From: JBIQJD01 sp044507695
GTDB taxonomy: Bacteria > Bacteroidota > Ignavibacteria > Ignavibacteriales > Ignavibacteriaceae
DNA: 64,000 nt
Assembly (NCBI GenBank): GCA_044507695.1
Contig: JBIQJD010000003.1
Location: 248,001 to 312,000 of the forward strand
Direction of reading: 5' to 3'
A program made the position numbers and the translations under genes. Shown here piece after piece: positions 54,897-63,655 of this stretch. Every line of letters starts with the position of its first letter. Positions within the stretch are counted from its first letter, which is position 1. Under the pieces are notes generated by a model. It saw nothing but the letters and a program-made list of their open reading frames with translations, was not told the origin of the DNA and made no database searches.

Positions 54897-56659
54897 AAAC
54901 GTTCAAACAAATATTTAGTGAAGCGCAAAATAAAATCTCCGGGCTTGCTGCTGCACCGGGAATTGTTATTGCGGAAGTTTATTTATTTACAAAGGAAACG
55001 CTTGAGGTAAATGACGGCACTGTAATAAATGTTGAAGAAGCAATTCAGAATTTTGAAGAAGCATTAAAAAAATCTAAAAAAGAATTAACAAAAATTTTCA
55101 GCATTGCAAAAGAAAAAATGGAGGATGAGCGCGCGGTAATATTTGAAGCTCAAATGATGATTCTTGATGACCCCGTTTTAATTGAGAACATAATAAGCAG
55201 AATAAAAAAAGAAAAAAGGCAGCCTGAGTTTATTGTTAATGATGAAATTTCCAGATACCAGGAATTGATGAAAAGTGCTAACGAACCTTACATGACGGAA
55301 CGCGCTCATGATATTGAAGATATTAAAAACAGGATAATCAGAAATCTTCAGAAGAAAAGATGGATCTCAAAAATTAAAAATGATGTAATTGTAGTAAGTG
55401 ATTCATTAACTCCCGCTGATACGATTTTATTTTCAAGATGCAATGTTAGGGGATTCATTACAGATCATGGGGGATTAACTTCACACGCTGCAATTATTTC
55501 AAGATCATTAAACATTCCCGCCGTAGTTGGAACTCATAATGCAACTCAATTAATTAAAGATGGCGATACGGTTATTGTTGATGGTTTTCATGGTTACATA
55601 ATTATTAATCCCGATGAAGAGCAGTTAAATTTTTTCCGTACAAAAGCTGGGCGCCTTGCAGAACTGCAGAGAGGACTTGAGGAGTTAAAAGATCAGCCTG
55701 CGGTTACAAACGATGGAAAGAAAATCAGGTTAATGGCAAATGTTGATGTTACAGGAGAAATAGATGTTGTATTCAGCAGCGGTGCAGAAGGAATTGGTTT
55801 ATACCGGACCGAGCAGATTCTTGAAGAACTGAATGAATTCCCCACCGAAGAAGAGCAGGTTAATATCTATTCAAACCTTGCAACAAGAATTTATCCTGAA
55901 GTGCTGACAATAAGAGCGTTTGATATAGGCGGAGACAAATTTAAATTTCTTGATTTCAGGGAAGGTAATCCTTTTTTAGGATTAAGAGGCATCCGCCTTC
56001 TTCTTGAAAATCCTTATTTATTTAAAACTCAGATTCGTGCTGTACTAAGATCAAGTGTAAATAAAAATATTCAGTTCATGCTGCCGATGATTTCAACACT
56101 ATATGAAATCAAAAAAGCAAAAGCAATTATTGAAGATTGTAAAAGTGAATTAAGAAAGGAAAAAAAGAAGTTTGATAAGGATATAAAAATCGGGATAATG
56201 ATTGAAGTTCCGGCAGCCGCAATAAAGGTGAATGATTTTGCCAAAGAAGTTGATTTCCTCAGCATCGGCACGAACGATCTCATTCAATATTTGATGGCAG
56301 TTGACCGCGGCAATGATCTTGTTTCTGATCTTTACCAGGAATTTCACCCGGCAGTAATTTATACACTGCATCATATTGTGAAGGAAGCGGCAAAAACAAA
56401 AACACCTGTAAGCATCTGCGGAGAAATGGCAGCCGATACACTTGCAATTCCGCTGCTGGTTGGGCTGGGAATGAATGCACTTAGTATGTCTCCTGTAACA
56501 ATTCCGTATGCAAAAAGAATTATCAGGAAATTATCATTCCATAAATCACATGAGCTTGCGCAGCACTGCCTGAGTTTTACTTCTGAAAAAGAAGTAATTG
56601 CAGAGATTGAAAAATTCTTTAAAGATAACTTAATAACAAGAACAAGAAACATTATTTAA
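54893..56659 (+). CDS. ptsI: PEP-protein phosphotransferase (enzyme I)
   Basis: 588 aa. HPr-binding helical domain at the N-terminus, the phospho-histidine H198 in LTSHAAIISRSLNIPAVVG, and the PEP-binding barrel with FDIGGDKFKF, NPFLGLRGIR, MIEVPAAAIKV, GTNDLIQYLMAVDRGND and the SICGEMAAD cysteine. It starts PEP-dependent phosphorylation of HPr. The start is TTG 54893, overlapping the HPr stop (TTGA); no ATG near. It lies 1 bp before the PGI/PMI gene. Confidence 0.95.
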   Translation: MKTFKQIFSEAQNKISGLAAAPGIVIAEVYLFTKETLEVNDGTVINVEEAIQNFEEALKKSKKELTKIFSIAKEKMEDERAVIFEAQMMILDDPVLIENIISRIKKEKRQPEFIVNDEISRYQELMKSANEPYMTERAHDIEDIKNRIIRNLQKKRWISKIKNDVIVVSDSLTPADTILFSRCNVRGFITDHGGLTSHAAIISRSLNIPAVVGTHNATQLIKDGDTVIVDGFHGYIIINPDEEQLNFFRTKAGRLAELQRGLEELKDQPAVTNDGKKIRLMANVDVTGEIDVVFSSGAEGIGLYRTEQILEELNEFPTEEEQVNIYSNLATRIYPEVLTIRAFDIGGDKFKFLDFREGNPFLGLRGIRLLLENPYLFKTQIRAVLRSSVNKNIQFMLPMISTLYEIKKAKAIIEDCKSELRKEKKKFDKDIKIGIMIEVPAAAIKVNDFAKEVDFLSIGTNDLIQYLMAVDRGNDLVSDLYQEFHPAVIYTLHHIVKEAAKTKTPVSICGEMAADTLAIPLLVGLGMNALSMSPVTIPYAKRIIRKLSFHKSHELAQHCLSFTSEKEVIAEIEKFFKDNLITRTRNII

Positions 56660-56660
56660 C

Positions 56661-57707
56661 ATGCAGCAAAAAATTACAGAACTGGTTAGGAAGTATGATA
56701 CTCAAAACCAATTTGAAGTTTTAATAAACACATACAAACAAGTTGAGTTTGCATGGAATAACAAATTTGATCTTTCACCCTTAAAGAATAAAAAATTTAC
56801 AAATGTTTTGGTAACAGGTTTGGGCGGCTCTGCTATAAGCGGAGATTTACTTCAGAATTTTTTGCGTGACGAACTTAAACTTCCGTTTATTGTTAACCGC
56901 AACTATTCGCTTCCGGCATTTGCAGGTGCAGAAACTTTATTAATTGTTTCATCATACTCCGGGAATACTGAAGAAACAATTTCAGTTTTTCAGCAGGGGA
57001 TTGATAAGAACTGTAATATCGTCTGCATTTCTACAGGAGGAAAAGTTGAAGCAATTTCAAATGAAAAAAATATTCCGCTCGTAAAAGTACAGAAAGGTTT
57101 TCAGCCAAGATATGCACTTGGTTTGGGATTCTTCTCCCTTCTTAAAATTTTCCAGGAGTTGAATCTTATTCCTGATCAGAATGAAATTGTTAACAAAATA
57201 ATTTCATTGTGGAAAAAGAAAGGAGTGGAATTTTCAGCAGAAAATAATTCAGCGATTAACACTGCTGAATCCCTGATTGGTTATGTTCCTGTAATTTACT
57301 CAGCGGCTGATATGACATCCGCAGTTGGGTACAGACTGAAAAGCCAGTTTAACGAGAATTCAAAACTTCATGCTTTTCACAATATAATTCCCGAGCAAAA
57401 TCATAATGAAATTGTTGGATGGGAATCGTTCAATGATTCACAATTCCAGGCAAAGCTGATTAATATTCTGGATAAAGATTATCATCCGCAGGTAAGCAAA
57501 AGGTTTAAGATTGTTTCAGAATTAGTAGCGGCTAAGAAGCTTGAGATAATAAATCTAACCAGTGATGAAGATGAACTTAAATTAAGAATTATGGATCTTG
57601 TTTATCTCGGTGACTGGATTTCATACTATCTTGCTGTTATGAGAGGATATGATCCAACGGAAATTGACAACATAAATTATCTGAAGAATAATCTGAATAA
57701 TGCGTGA
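56661..57707 (+). CDS. Bifunctional phosphoglucose/phosphomannose isomerase
   Basis: 348 aa SIS-domain protein. GLGGSAISGDLLQ (53-65), SSYSGNTEETIS (97-108) and the PEQNHNEIVGWE block with the catalytic-type histidine and glutamate match the archaeal-type PGI/PMI family, which is shorter than classical PGI and works on glucose 6-phosphate and mannose 6-phosphate. It directly follows enzyme I, placing sugar-phosphate entry into glycolysis with PTS proteins. Confidence 0.9.
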   Translation: MQQKITELVRKYDTQNQFEVLINTYKQVEFAWNNKFDLSPLKNKKFTNVLVTGLGGSAISGDLLQNFLRDELKLPFIVNRNYSLPAFAGAETLLIVSSYSGNTEETISVFQQGIDKNCNIVCISTGGKVEAISNEKNIPLVKVQKGFQPRYALGLGFFSLLKIFQELNLIPDQNEIVNKIISLWKKKGVEFSAENNSAINTAESLIGYVPVIYSAADMTSAVGYRLKSQFNENSKLHAFHNIIPEQNHNEIVGWESFNDSQFQAKLINILDKDYHPQVSKRFKIVSELVAAKKLEIINLTSDEDELKLRIMDLVYLGDWISYYLAVMRGYDPTEIDNINYLKNNLNNA

Positions 57708-58075
57708 GATTTTCTGAGAAAGTTAAGAAAAGCAAGGCACTTCATTTTAAGTTACCGGCATTCACTGCCTGAAAAAGTTGATCATACACAGTTTATTCAT
57801 TATTAAGCATTCTTTTTATTTCTTAATTGTCAGCGGAGTGCTTCAATCAAAATGAATATAAACAATGATTTAATCTTCTAGTATTTCAATCAATTTCCAT
57901 AAAAAGAAAATGTGCTTTCTGCCTTCTGACATTAATTAAATGATCTGATTACATAATAAGATATAATCTAACCGCTGTCTTTTTTACCTTTCATTAAGTT
58001 TCTGTTAAACAAAAATAATTTTAACTTTGCAATTGATTTTAAGGAATTAAAAACGGAGTTGTAATTCAGATTCTG
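57708..58075. other. Intergenic stretch, no gene seen
   Basis: 368 bp with no supported coding sequence. A perfect TATAAT sits at 57962-57967, about 110 bp before the YwqK-type gene, but there is no convincing -35. A TAACTTTG at 58022-58029 recalls the Bacteroidota -7 element TAnnTTTG, again without a clear partner. No strong hairpin with a T run follows the PGI/PMI stop. Confidence 0.5.
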
Positions 58076-59404
58076 ATGACAAAATTGAAATTATTAATCT
58101 GCGGTATACTACTGGCAGCGGTAACATCTCTTCCTCAAAATTCTTCCGGAATAGAAATTAAAAGAACTTATTATCCAAACGGAGTAATAAAAACCGAAGG
58201 AGAATACCGAAGCGATAAACTTCACGGTGTTTATAAGGAATATTATCCCGATGGAAAATTATGGAAAGAGTGGAACTTTGTTAACGGAAAGGAAGAAGGA
58301 ATATCAACCTGGTATTTTCATGATGGAATAAAAAGCATTGAATGGAATTACAGTTTTGGTATAAGACAGGGAATTTCAAAATGGTATTATGAAACAGGAG
58401 AACTCTGGGCGGAGCAGTATTTTGTTAATGGAAAACTTGACGGCCTAACTTACACATACTACAAGAGCGGTGAACTCCAGGGTGAATGGAATTATGTTGA
58501 TGGAGTGCTGCAGGGAATAAGCAGAACTTTTTATAAATCAGGAAAGGTTGAAGTTGAAAGAAGATTCCTGAACGGTGTGCAAAACGGAATAACACGTGTG
58601 TATCATGAGAACGGAATTGTTGCTCTCGAAGCAATGTTCCTGAATGATAAAATTGAAGGTGAAGTTAAACTGTACGATATGGCAAACAACCTTCGCGTAC
58701 TTGATACATACAAACTGGGGGAATTAATTAACAGGGTTAAGTATGATTATATGGGAAAGTTTGAATCAGAAGAAAAAGTTGATAAGACATACTTTCCCGA
58801 AGGAACAGCAAAGGAAGAAATAAATCTCCTTAACGGAAAGAGAGAAGGTCCCGCCAAAATATTCTATGAATCAGGCTATCTTAAAGAAGAATGGAATTAC
58901 AAAGACGGCGTGCTTGACGGCAATTCATATACTTATTATGAGGGCGGAATAATAAAATCAGAGATGGGATATATAAACGGTGAGATGAAAGGATTAACAA
59001 AATACTTTTATCCCAACGGGCAGATTGAATCAGAATATTATTATGAAAATAATAAACGCAGCGGACGCGGTTTAACTTATTATGAAAACGGAAATTTAAA
59101 ATCATCAGTAAATTACAGGAACGGCGATCTTACAGGAAAATTTATTACGTATTACGATAACGGAATTGTTGAATCGAAAGGGGAATATGTAAACGGAGTT
59201 CTGACAGGCAGAAAAATTATATATCATAAAAACACTGCCGTTAAAAGAGATGAATTTTATATTGACGGAAAGCTTGAGGGTTACGTAAAAGAATATTATC
59301 CCGATAAAACTTTAAAGCGTGAAGAATATTACAAAGCGGGCATACTTCAGAGCAGAAAAGAATATGATGCAAAGGGAATGCTTGTTTCAACATTTGGTTA
59401 TTAG
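58076..59404 (+). CDS. Secreted YwqK/MORN-variant repeat protein
   Basis: 442 aa. A signal peptide (1-21 or so) is followed by about 16 repeats of 22-25 residues of the form xYYpnGxlxxExxYxxGxlxGxxxxY, e.g. TYYPNGVIKTEGEYRSDKLHG and KYFYPNGQIESEYYYENNKRSG. These are MORN_2 repeats of the YwqK family, named antitoxins in some databases, although no toxin gene is adjacent here. The repeats predict a long beta-hairpin ladder. A break in regularity occurs near 205-235 (VKLYDMANNLRVLDTYKLG). The function is not known. Confidence 0.83.
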   Translation: MTKLKLLICGILLAAVTSLPQNSSGIEIKRTYYPNGVIKTEGEYRSDKLHGVYKEYYPDGKLWKEWNFVNGKEEGISTWYFHDGIKSIEWNYSFGIRQGISKWYYETGELWAEQYFVNGKLDGLTYTYYKSGELQGEWNYVDGVLQGISRTFYKSGKVEVERRFLNGVQNGITRVYHENGIVALEAMFLNDKIEGEVKLYDMANNLRVLDTYKLGELINRVKYDYMGKFESEEKVDKTYFPEGTAKEEINLLNGKREGPAKIFYESGYLKEEWNYKDGVLDGNSYTYYEGGIIKSEMGYINGEMKGLTKYFYPNGQIESEYYYENNKRSGRGLTYYENGNLKSSVNYRNGDLTGKFITYYDNGIVESKGEYVNGVLTGRKIIYHKNTAVKRDEFYIDGKLEGYVKEYYPDKTLKREEYYKAGILQSRKEYDAKGMLVSTFGY

Positions 59405-59502
59405 ATTTTTTGGGCAAGTGCTCTGCATTCAGCATTTGTTGAAATTCTTTTTAACTTCCTATACATTTGATTCCATATCACTCAATAACTTGAATCATTA
59501 AA

Positions 59503-60408
59503 ATGAATACAACCGGAAAAGAAAAAAGTAAATTTACAGTCGGGGCAATTCAGATTGCTTTGGAAAAAAATCCCGATAACAATTTAAAGAAGGCTGTTGA
59601 CTGGATTGAGAAGGCTGCAAAGGAGGGAGCGGAAGTAATCTGTCTGCCTGAATTATTCCGTTCACAATATTTCTGCCAGAAAGAAGACATTGATTTTTTT
59701 GATCTTGCAGAAACAGTTCCCGGACCCTCTACTGAAGCAATAAGCAGGGCAGCACAGAAACACAAAGTTGTAGTTGTTGTTCCGGTTTTTGAAAAGAGAG
59801 CAGCAGGCATTTACCACAACAGTGCGGCAGTAATTGATGCTGATGGAAAGATTGCAGGACTTTACCGCAAGATGCACATTCCTGATGATCCATCATATTA
59901 TGAAAAATTTTATTTTACTCCCGGGGATCTCGGCTACAAATCTTTTCAAACAGAGTATGGCAATATTGGTACACTTATCTGCTGGGATCAATGGTATCCC
60001 GAAGGAGCAAGACTTACGGCATTAAGAGGCGCGAGCATTTTATTTTATCCAACTGCTATTGGCTGGCACCCGCATGAAAAAGATGAACACGGCAAGGCAC
60101 AGTTTGAAAGCTGGCAGACAATTCAAAGAGGACACGCAGTTGCAAACGGAGTTTATGTTGCCGCTGTTAATCGTGTTGGACTTGAGAAACCATCTGATGA
60201 TTCAGCCGGAATTGAATTCTGGGGTTCATCATTTATTGCCGATCCGCAGGGAGTAATAATTGCGCAGGCATCTCATGATAAAGAAGAACTTCTTATTGCA
60301 GATGTTGATTTGAAAAGAATTGAGTATATCCGCCGTAACTGGCCTTTCCTGCGGGACCGCAGAATAGATTCCTATATCGGGATTGATAAAAGATTTATTG
60401 AAGATTAA
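59503..60408 (+). CDS. aguB: N-carbamoylputrescine amidase
   Basis: 301 aa nitrilase-fold amidase with the catalytic triad E50 (CLPELF), K123 (YRKMHIPDD) and C160 (LICWDQWYPE). HIPDDPSYYEKFYFTPGD and the WHPHEKDEHG string are specific for the AguB group. It hydrolyses N-carbamoylputrescine to putrescine, ammonia and CO2. The stop is 29 bp before agmatine deiminase, its supplier. Confidence 0.95.
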   Translation: MNTTGKEKSKFTVGAIQIALEKNPDNNLKKAVDWIEKAAKEGAEVICLPELFRSQYFCQKEDIDFFDLAETVPGPSTEAISRAAQKHKVVVVVPVFEKRAAGIYHNSAAVIDADGKIAGLYRKMHIPDDPSYYEKFYFTPGDLGYKSFQTEYGNIGTLICWDQWYPEGARLTALRGASILFYPTAIGWHPHEKDEHGKAQFESWQTIQRGHAVANGVYVAAVNRVGLEKPSDDSAGIEFWGSSFIADPQGVIIAQASHDKEELLIADVDLKRIEYIRRNWPFLRDRRIDSYIGIDKRFIED

Positions 60409-60437
60409 TTTATCCTAAATTTTTCCGGCAAAAAATT

Positions 60438-61562
60438 ATGAGCAAGAAAAAATCTCCGCCTAAACTTTTATCTCTTCCAAAAAAAGGAAAGATAGTTAAT
60501 AATATTGTTCCTGCTGATGAAAATTTCAGAATGCCTGCGGAATGGGAACAGCATGAAGCAACGTGGATTGGCTGGCCTCATAATTTTAGTGATTGGCCCG
60601 GAAAGATTTTTCCAATCCCGTGGGTATATGGTGAGATGGTTAGAAAAATTTCTGTGGGAGAAAAAGTAAGAATTGTTGTAGAGAATGAGGAGCACCATAA
60701 GAGCGCATTAAAAGTACTTAAAGCAGCTGATGCGGATCTGGATGACGTTGAATTTTATCAAATGAAAACCAACCGCGGTTGGACGCGTGATTCGGGTCCT
60801 GCATTTGTTGTTAACAATAAAGAAACAGCACTTGTTGATTTTCATTTTAATGCCTGGGCAAAATATCCGAACTATAAAAGAGACAGAAAGCTTCCTTCAT
60901 TCATTTCTAAAAAATTATCAATAAGAAAATTTGAAGCAGTTCATAAAAACAAAAACGTAACTCTTGAAGGCGGCAGTATTGATGTGAACGGCAAAGGCAC
61001 GCTTCTTACAACCGAGGAGTGTTTATTAAATTCTAAAGTTCAGGTAAGAAACCCGGGTTTTACTAAAAAAGATTATGAGGCAGTTTTTAAAAAGTATCTT
61101 GGAATAACAAATACAATCTGGCTGGGGAAGGGAATTGCGGGAGATGATACTCACGGCCATGTTGATGATCTCTGCAGGTTTGTTAATGAAGATACAGTTG
61201 TTCTTGTACAGGAAGATAAATCAACCGATGCCAATTACAGGGCATTAAAAGAAAATAAGGAACGACTGAAAGATGCAAAGCTTGAGAACGGGGAAAAAAT
61301 TACTGTAGTTGATCTGCCGATGCCGGCGCCGTTATATTTTAAAGGGGAGAGGCTTCCTGCCAGCTATGCAAATTTTTATATCTGCAATGCATTTGTTCTT
61401 GTGCCAACATTTAATGATGAAAAAGACAGAACAGCGCTTGGTATTTTATCTGAGTTAATAACTGACCGTCCCGTAGTCGGCATTCATGCTGTGGATCTTG
61501 TATGGGGATTAGGAACTATACATTGTCTTACACATGAACAACCTTTGGTTAGTATTGAGTAG
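60438..61562 (+). CDS. aguA: Agmatine deiminase
   Basis: 374 aa. RMPAEWEQHEATWIGWPHN, NRGWTRDSGPAFV, LEGGSIDVNGKGTLLTTEECLLN, GDDTHGHVDDLCRF and the active cysteine C363 in GTIHCLTHEQP are all diagnostic. It turns agmatine into N-carbamoylputrescine and ammonia. A lysine-rich extension of about 30 residues precedes the conserved start, and a shorter form beginning further in is possible. With aguB downstream partner upstream by 29 bp and pdaD at 45 kb it completes arginine to putrescine. Confidence 0.95.
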   Translation: MSKKKSPPKLLSLPKKGKIVNNIVPADENFRMPAEWEQHEATWIGWPHNFSDWPGKIFPIPWVYGEMVRKISVGEKVRIVVENEEHHKSALKVLKAADADLDDVEFYQMKTNRGWTRDSGPAFVVNNKETALVDFHFNAWAKYPNYKRDRKLPSFISKKLSIRKFEAVHKNKNVTLEGGSIDVNGKGTLLTTEECLLNSKVQVRNPGFTKKDYEAVFKKYLGITNTIWLGKGIAGDDTHGHVDDLCRFVNEDTVVLVQEDKSTDANYRALKENKERLKDAKLENGEKITVVDLPMPAPLYFKGERLPASYANFYICNAFVLVPTFNDEKDRTALGILSELITDRPVVGIHAVDLVWGLGTIHCLTHEQPLVSIE

Positions 61563-61621
61563 GGAGATTTGAGTATTGAGATAGAAGGAATGTAGTATGA
61601 ATATTAAAATATTGAGAACAT

Positions 61622-61686
61622 AAATTCCAAAAAACAAGTTCCAAACAACAAATAAATTTCAAATCCAAAATATCAAATCACAAACC
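61622..61686. repeat. AT-rich short direct-repeat tract
   Basis: A run of variants of TTCCAAA / TTTCAAA / ATCAAAT in the gap between aguA and the OmpA gene. It resembles degenerate CAAATTCCAA-type tracts seen between genes in many uncultured bacteria. No coding potential. Confidence 0.4.
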
Positions 61687-61715
61687 TGTCTGCGGCAAGC
61701 AGTTCCATAAATTAC

Positions 61716-61750
61716 AAAAAAAATCCCCTGAAGAATAATCTCCAGGGGAG
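61716..61750 (-). terminator. Rho-independent terminator of the OmpA gene
   Basis: On the minus strand TCCCCTG (61749-61743) pairs with CAGGGGA (61730-61724) and is followed by a run of eight T. It lies about 33 bp after the OmpA stop. Confidence 0.88.
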
Positions 61751-61782
61751 AAAGTGAAAGTTAAGTTAGATTATACTACATC

Positions 61783-63318
61783 TTACTTTCCAAATATCAA
61801 CATTATCCTGCGGCTCTTCACTCTGTCTTCAACCCCGTTAACAATCACAGGCTGACTTTCGCCGTGTCCAACTGATTTCAGTTTGGAAGCAGGAACACCG
61901 CGTGAAGTTAACCAGTTAACAACTGCCTGAGCACGTGCTTCAGAAAGTTTCTGGTTAAATTCGGTTGCACCATCTGTTGAAGTGTACCCGTGAATCTCAA
62001 ATGATCTTTCAGGATGAGCATTGATATACTTGAGAGCCTTCTTAAGATCATCCTGGTATTCATTGCGGATTTCTGATTTATTCACTTCAAACAATATTTC
62101 AAGCGGTACACCTTCTTCTATCTTTTCAACATCATCAAACGGATCAAGAGGATCGGTTCCGCGGTTAACTTCTACACCATCTGCAATACTTCCGCCGTCT
62201 GTATCTTTATTGATTGGTGAAGTCTTGTACTTGTTAACTTCTTCGCCGTCTGTTAAGCCGTCATCATCTGTATCCTTGTTAAGCGGATTAGTCTTATGAT
62301 CAATTATTTCCTCTTTATCTGTTAAACCATCATCATCCGTATCTTTATTAAGAGGATTTGTTTTGTGAGTATTTACTTCATCACCGTCATTCAAGCCATC
62401 ACCATCTGTATCTGCCTTTAACGGATCAGTCTTATGCTGATTAACTTCAGCACCATCATTCAAACCATCACCGTCTGTATCAGCTTTGAGAGGATCAGTC
62501 TTATATGTTTTAACTTCCTGTCCGTCTCTTAAGCCATCGCCGTCTGTATCAGCATTAAGCGGATTGGTTCTGTAAGTATTAACTTCTTCACCATCTGTTA
62601 AACCATCATTATCAGAATCAGGATTGGTTGGATCGGTACCGAGTTTATCTTCATCGCATTTGTTTATTCCATCACCATCTTCATCAGTATCGCAGCCTTC
62701 AAGAACAAAATTTAAACCAAGACCGAAATTGATATAACGATCATACCCGTGAAGAAATTTATCCTGGATTTTTGTAGCATCTCCGTTTACATCATCTGTT
62801 AAGAAAGAATTGTAACCGGCAGAAATATCAAGAGTAACTTTTTTACTTAAAGCGAATTCAATTCCGAGACCGCCCTCAAGCAATCCTGTAATTCCGCTTT
62901 TATCTGCGGGAGCGTTTACCGGGTTAGCAGGTGCATCATCAAGGCTCCAGTATGAACCGCCGGCGCCAATATATAAATACGGATTAACAGCATCCGAATT
63001 AACCGGGGAGAAAATGAGTCTTACATCGAGCGGGATGAAACTGGTTTTGTATTTATCATTTCCGTAATCTTCGCCCTGCATCCAGCCATAGCCAAGACCT
63101 ATGCCAAGATCGAAATAGCGGGAAAGCTGAAAGCCAACATTTCCTCTGAACAGCAGGGAAGGGTTAAAATTCTCCTCGGTGTACTCATTTGCAGGAAGCA
63201 GGTAGTTGCCCTGTATTCCTATTTTGGTACCATAGTCTTTGAATTGCGCATGTACAGGCTTTGTCTGCAGTACTATGAACGAAAAGAGTACAACAAAGAG
63301 GATGTGACAATGTTTCAT
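61783..63318 (-). CDS. OmpA-family outer-membrane protein with thrombospondin type 3 repeats
   Basis: 511 aa. Signal peptide 1-24 (ends VHAQ), an eight-strand-type beta-barrel to about 207, then acidic calcium-binding TSP3 repeats: six exact 23-residue units at 234-371 (DTDGDGLNDGxEVNxxKTDPLKA type) plus a degenerate seventh. The C-terminal OmpA domain (about 405-511) has the peptidoglycan-binding EIHGYTSTDGATEFNQKLSEARAQ and GHGESQPV...NRRI-like SRRIML. It ties the outer membrane to murein through a stiff calcium-loaded spacer. AAGGAG lies 11 bases before the ATG. It has its own promoter and terminator. Confidence 0.95.
   Translation of the reverse strand: MKHCHILFVVLFSFIVLQTKPVHAQFKDYGTKIGIQGNYLLPANEYTEENFNPSLLFRGNVGFQLSRYFDLGIGLGYGWMQGEDYGNDKYKTSFIPLDVRLIFSPVNSDAVNPYLYIGAGGSYWSLDDAPANPVNAPADKSGITGLLEGGLGIEFALSKKVTLDISAGYNSFLTDDVNGDATKIQDKFLHGYDRYINFGLGLNFVLEGCDTDEDGDGINKCDEDKLGTDPTNPDSDNDGLTDGEEVNTYRTNPLNADTDGDGLRDGQEVKTYKTDPLKADTDGDGLNDGAEVNQHKTDPLKADTDGDGLNDGDEVNTHKTNPLNKDTDDDGLTDKEEIIDHKTNPLNKDTDDDGLTDGEEVNKYKTSPINKDTDGGSIADGVEVNRGTDPLDPFDDVEKIEEGVPLEILFEVNKSEIRNEYQDDLKKALKYINAHPERSFEIHGYTSTDGATEFNQKLSEARAQAVVNWLTSRGVPASKLKSVGHGESQPVIVNGVEDRVKSRRIMLIFGK
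62206..62619 (-). repeat. Six tandem 69-bp repeats encoding TSP3 units
   Basis: Six in-frame 69-bp units, counted from the protein: each starts DTD/DSD and ends N-P-L-N/K-A/K. The central units are nearly the same at DNA level, so copy number could change by slippage or recombination. Confidence 0.8.
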
Positions 63319-63433
63319 GGCTGAATATACTCCTTATTAATTATGATTTATTTTCAGGTTGAAAAAAAAGCCCAATCATTACGTAATCATACAGAAGCCC
63401 AACATCATCACCGAATCGGCAGGGAACCTTGGT
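63319..63433 (-). other. Leader of the OmpA gene with direct repeats and a palindrome
   Basis: About 115 nt of predicted 5' untranslated RNA. Plus-strand AAGCCCAA occurs at 63368-63375 and 63395-63402, flanking the palindrome ATTACGTAAT (63378-63387). AACCT at 63425-63429 can pair with AGGTT at 63356-63360 to close a 75-nt element. No known riboswitch core was recognised. Confidence 0.5.
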
Positions 63434-63655
63434 CAAAATATAGTAAAAAACCTGTTTTAAAAGGCAATTATTTTTAAGAAAGATTTAAATAAATGAATGT
63501 ACTTTTATTAAGATCACACCAAACCGGAATTTGCAGAGCGCCGGGGAAAAAATAAGATGAATAAATTGCCTGAGACATTCCCTTAAAACAAGATTTTTGT
63601 TGCTTATTGAAATCTGATTTTTTAGGTTATATAGTAAAATAAGAGAAATGCGGGG
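63434..63655. other. Gene-free gap between OmpA promoter and integrase
   Basis: Beyond the OmpA promoter at 63440-63467 there is only AT-rich sequence up to the integrase start. No complete attC hairpin or simple attI core was seen. A minus-strand frame at 63485-63697 overlaps the integrase and is not supported. Confidence 0.5.
63440..63467 (-). promoter_or_regulatory. Sigma-70-type promoter of the OmpA gene
   Basis: On the minus strand TTGCCT (63467-63462), 16-bp spacer, TACTAT (63445-63440). The predicted start is near 63433, giving a leader of about 115 nt. Confidence 0.6.

Noticed and set aside
63368..63403. GCCCAAC/GTTGGGC as an attC or attI core next to the integrase
   Set aside because: The seven-base core matches RYYYAAC, but there is no opposing GTTRRRY partner at the right distance, and the region is better explained as the OmpA leader.
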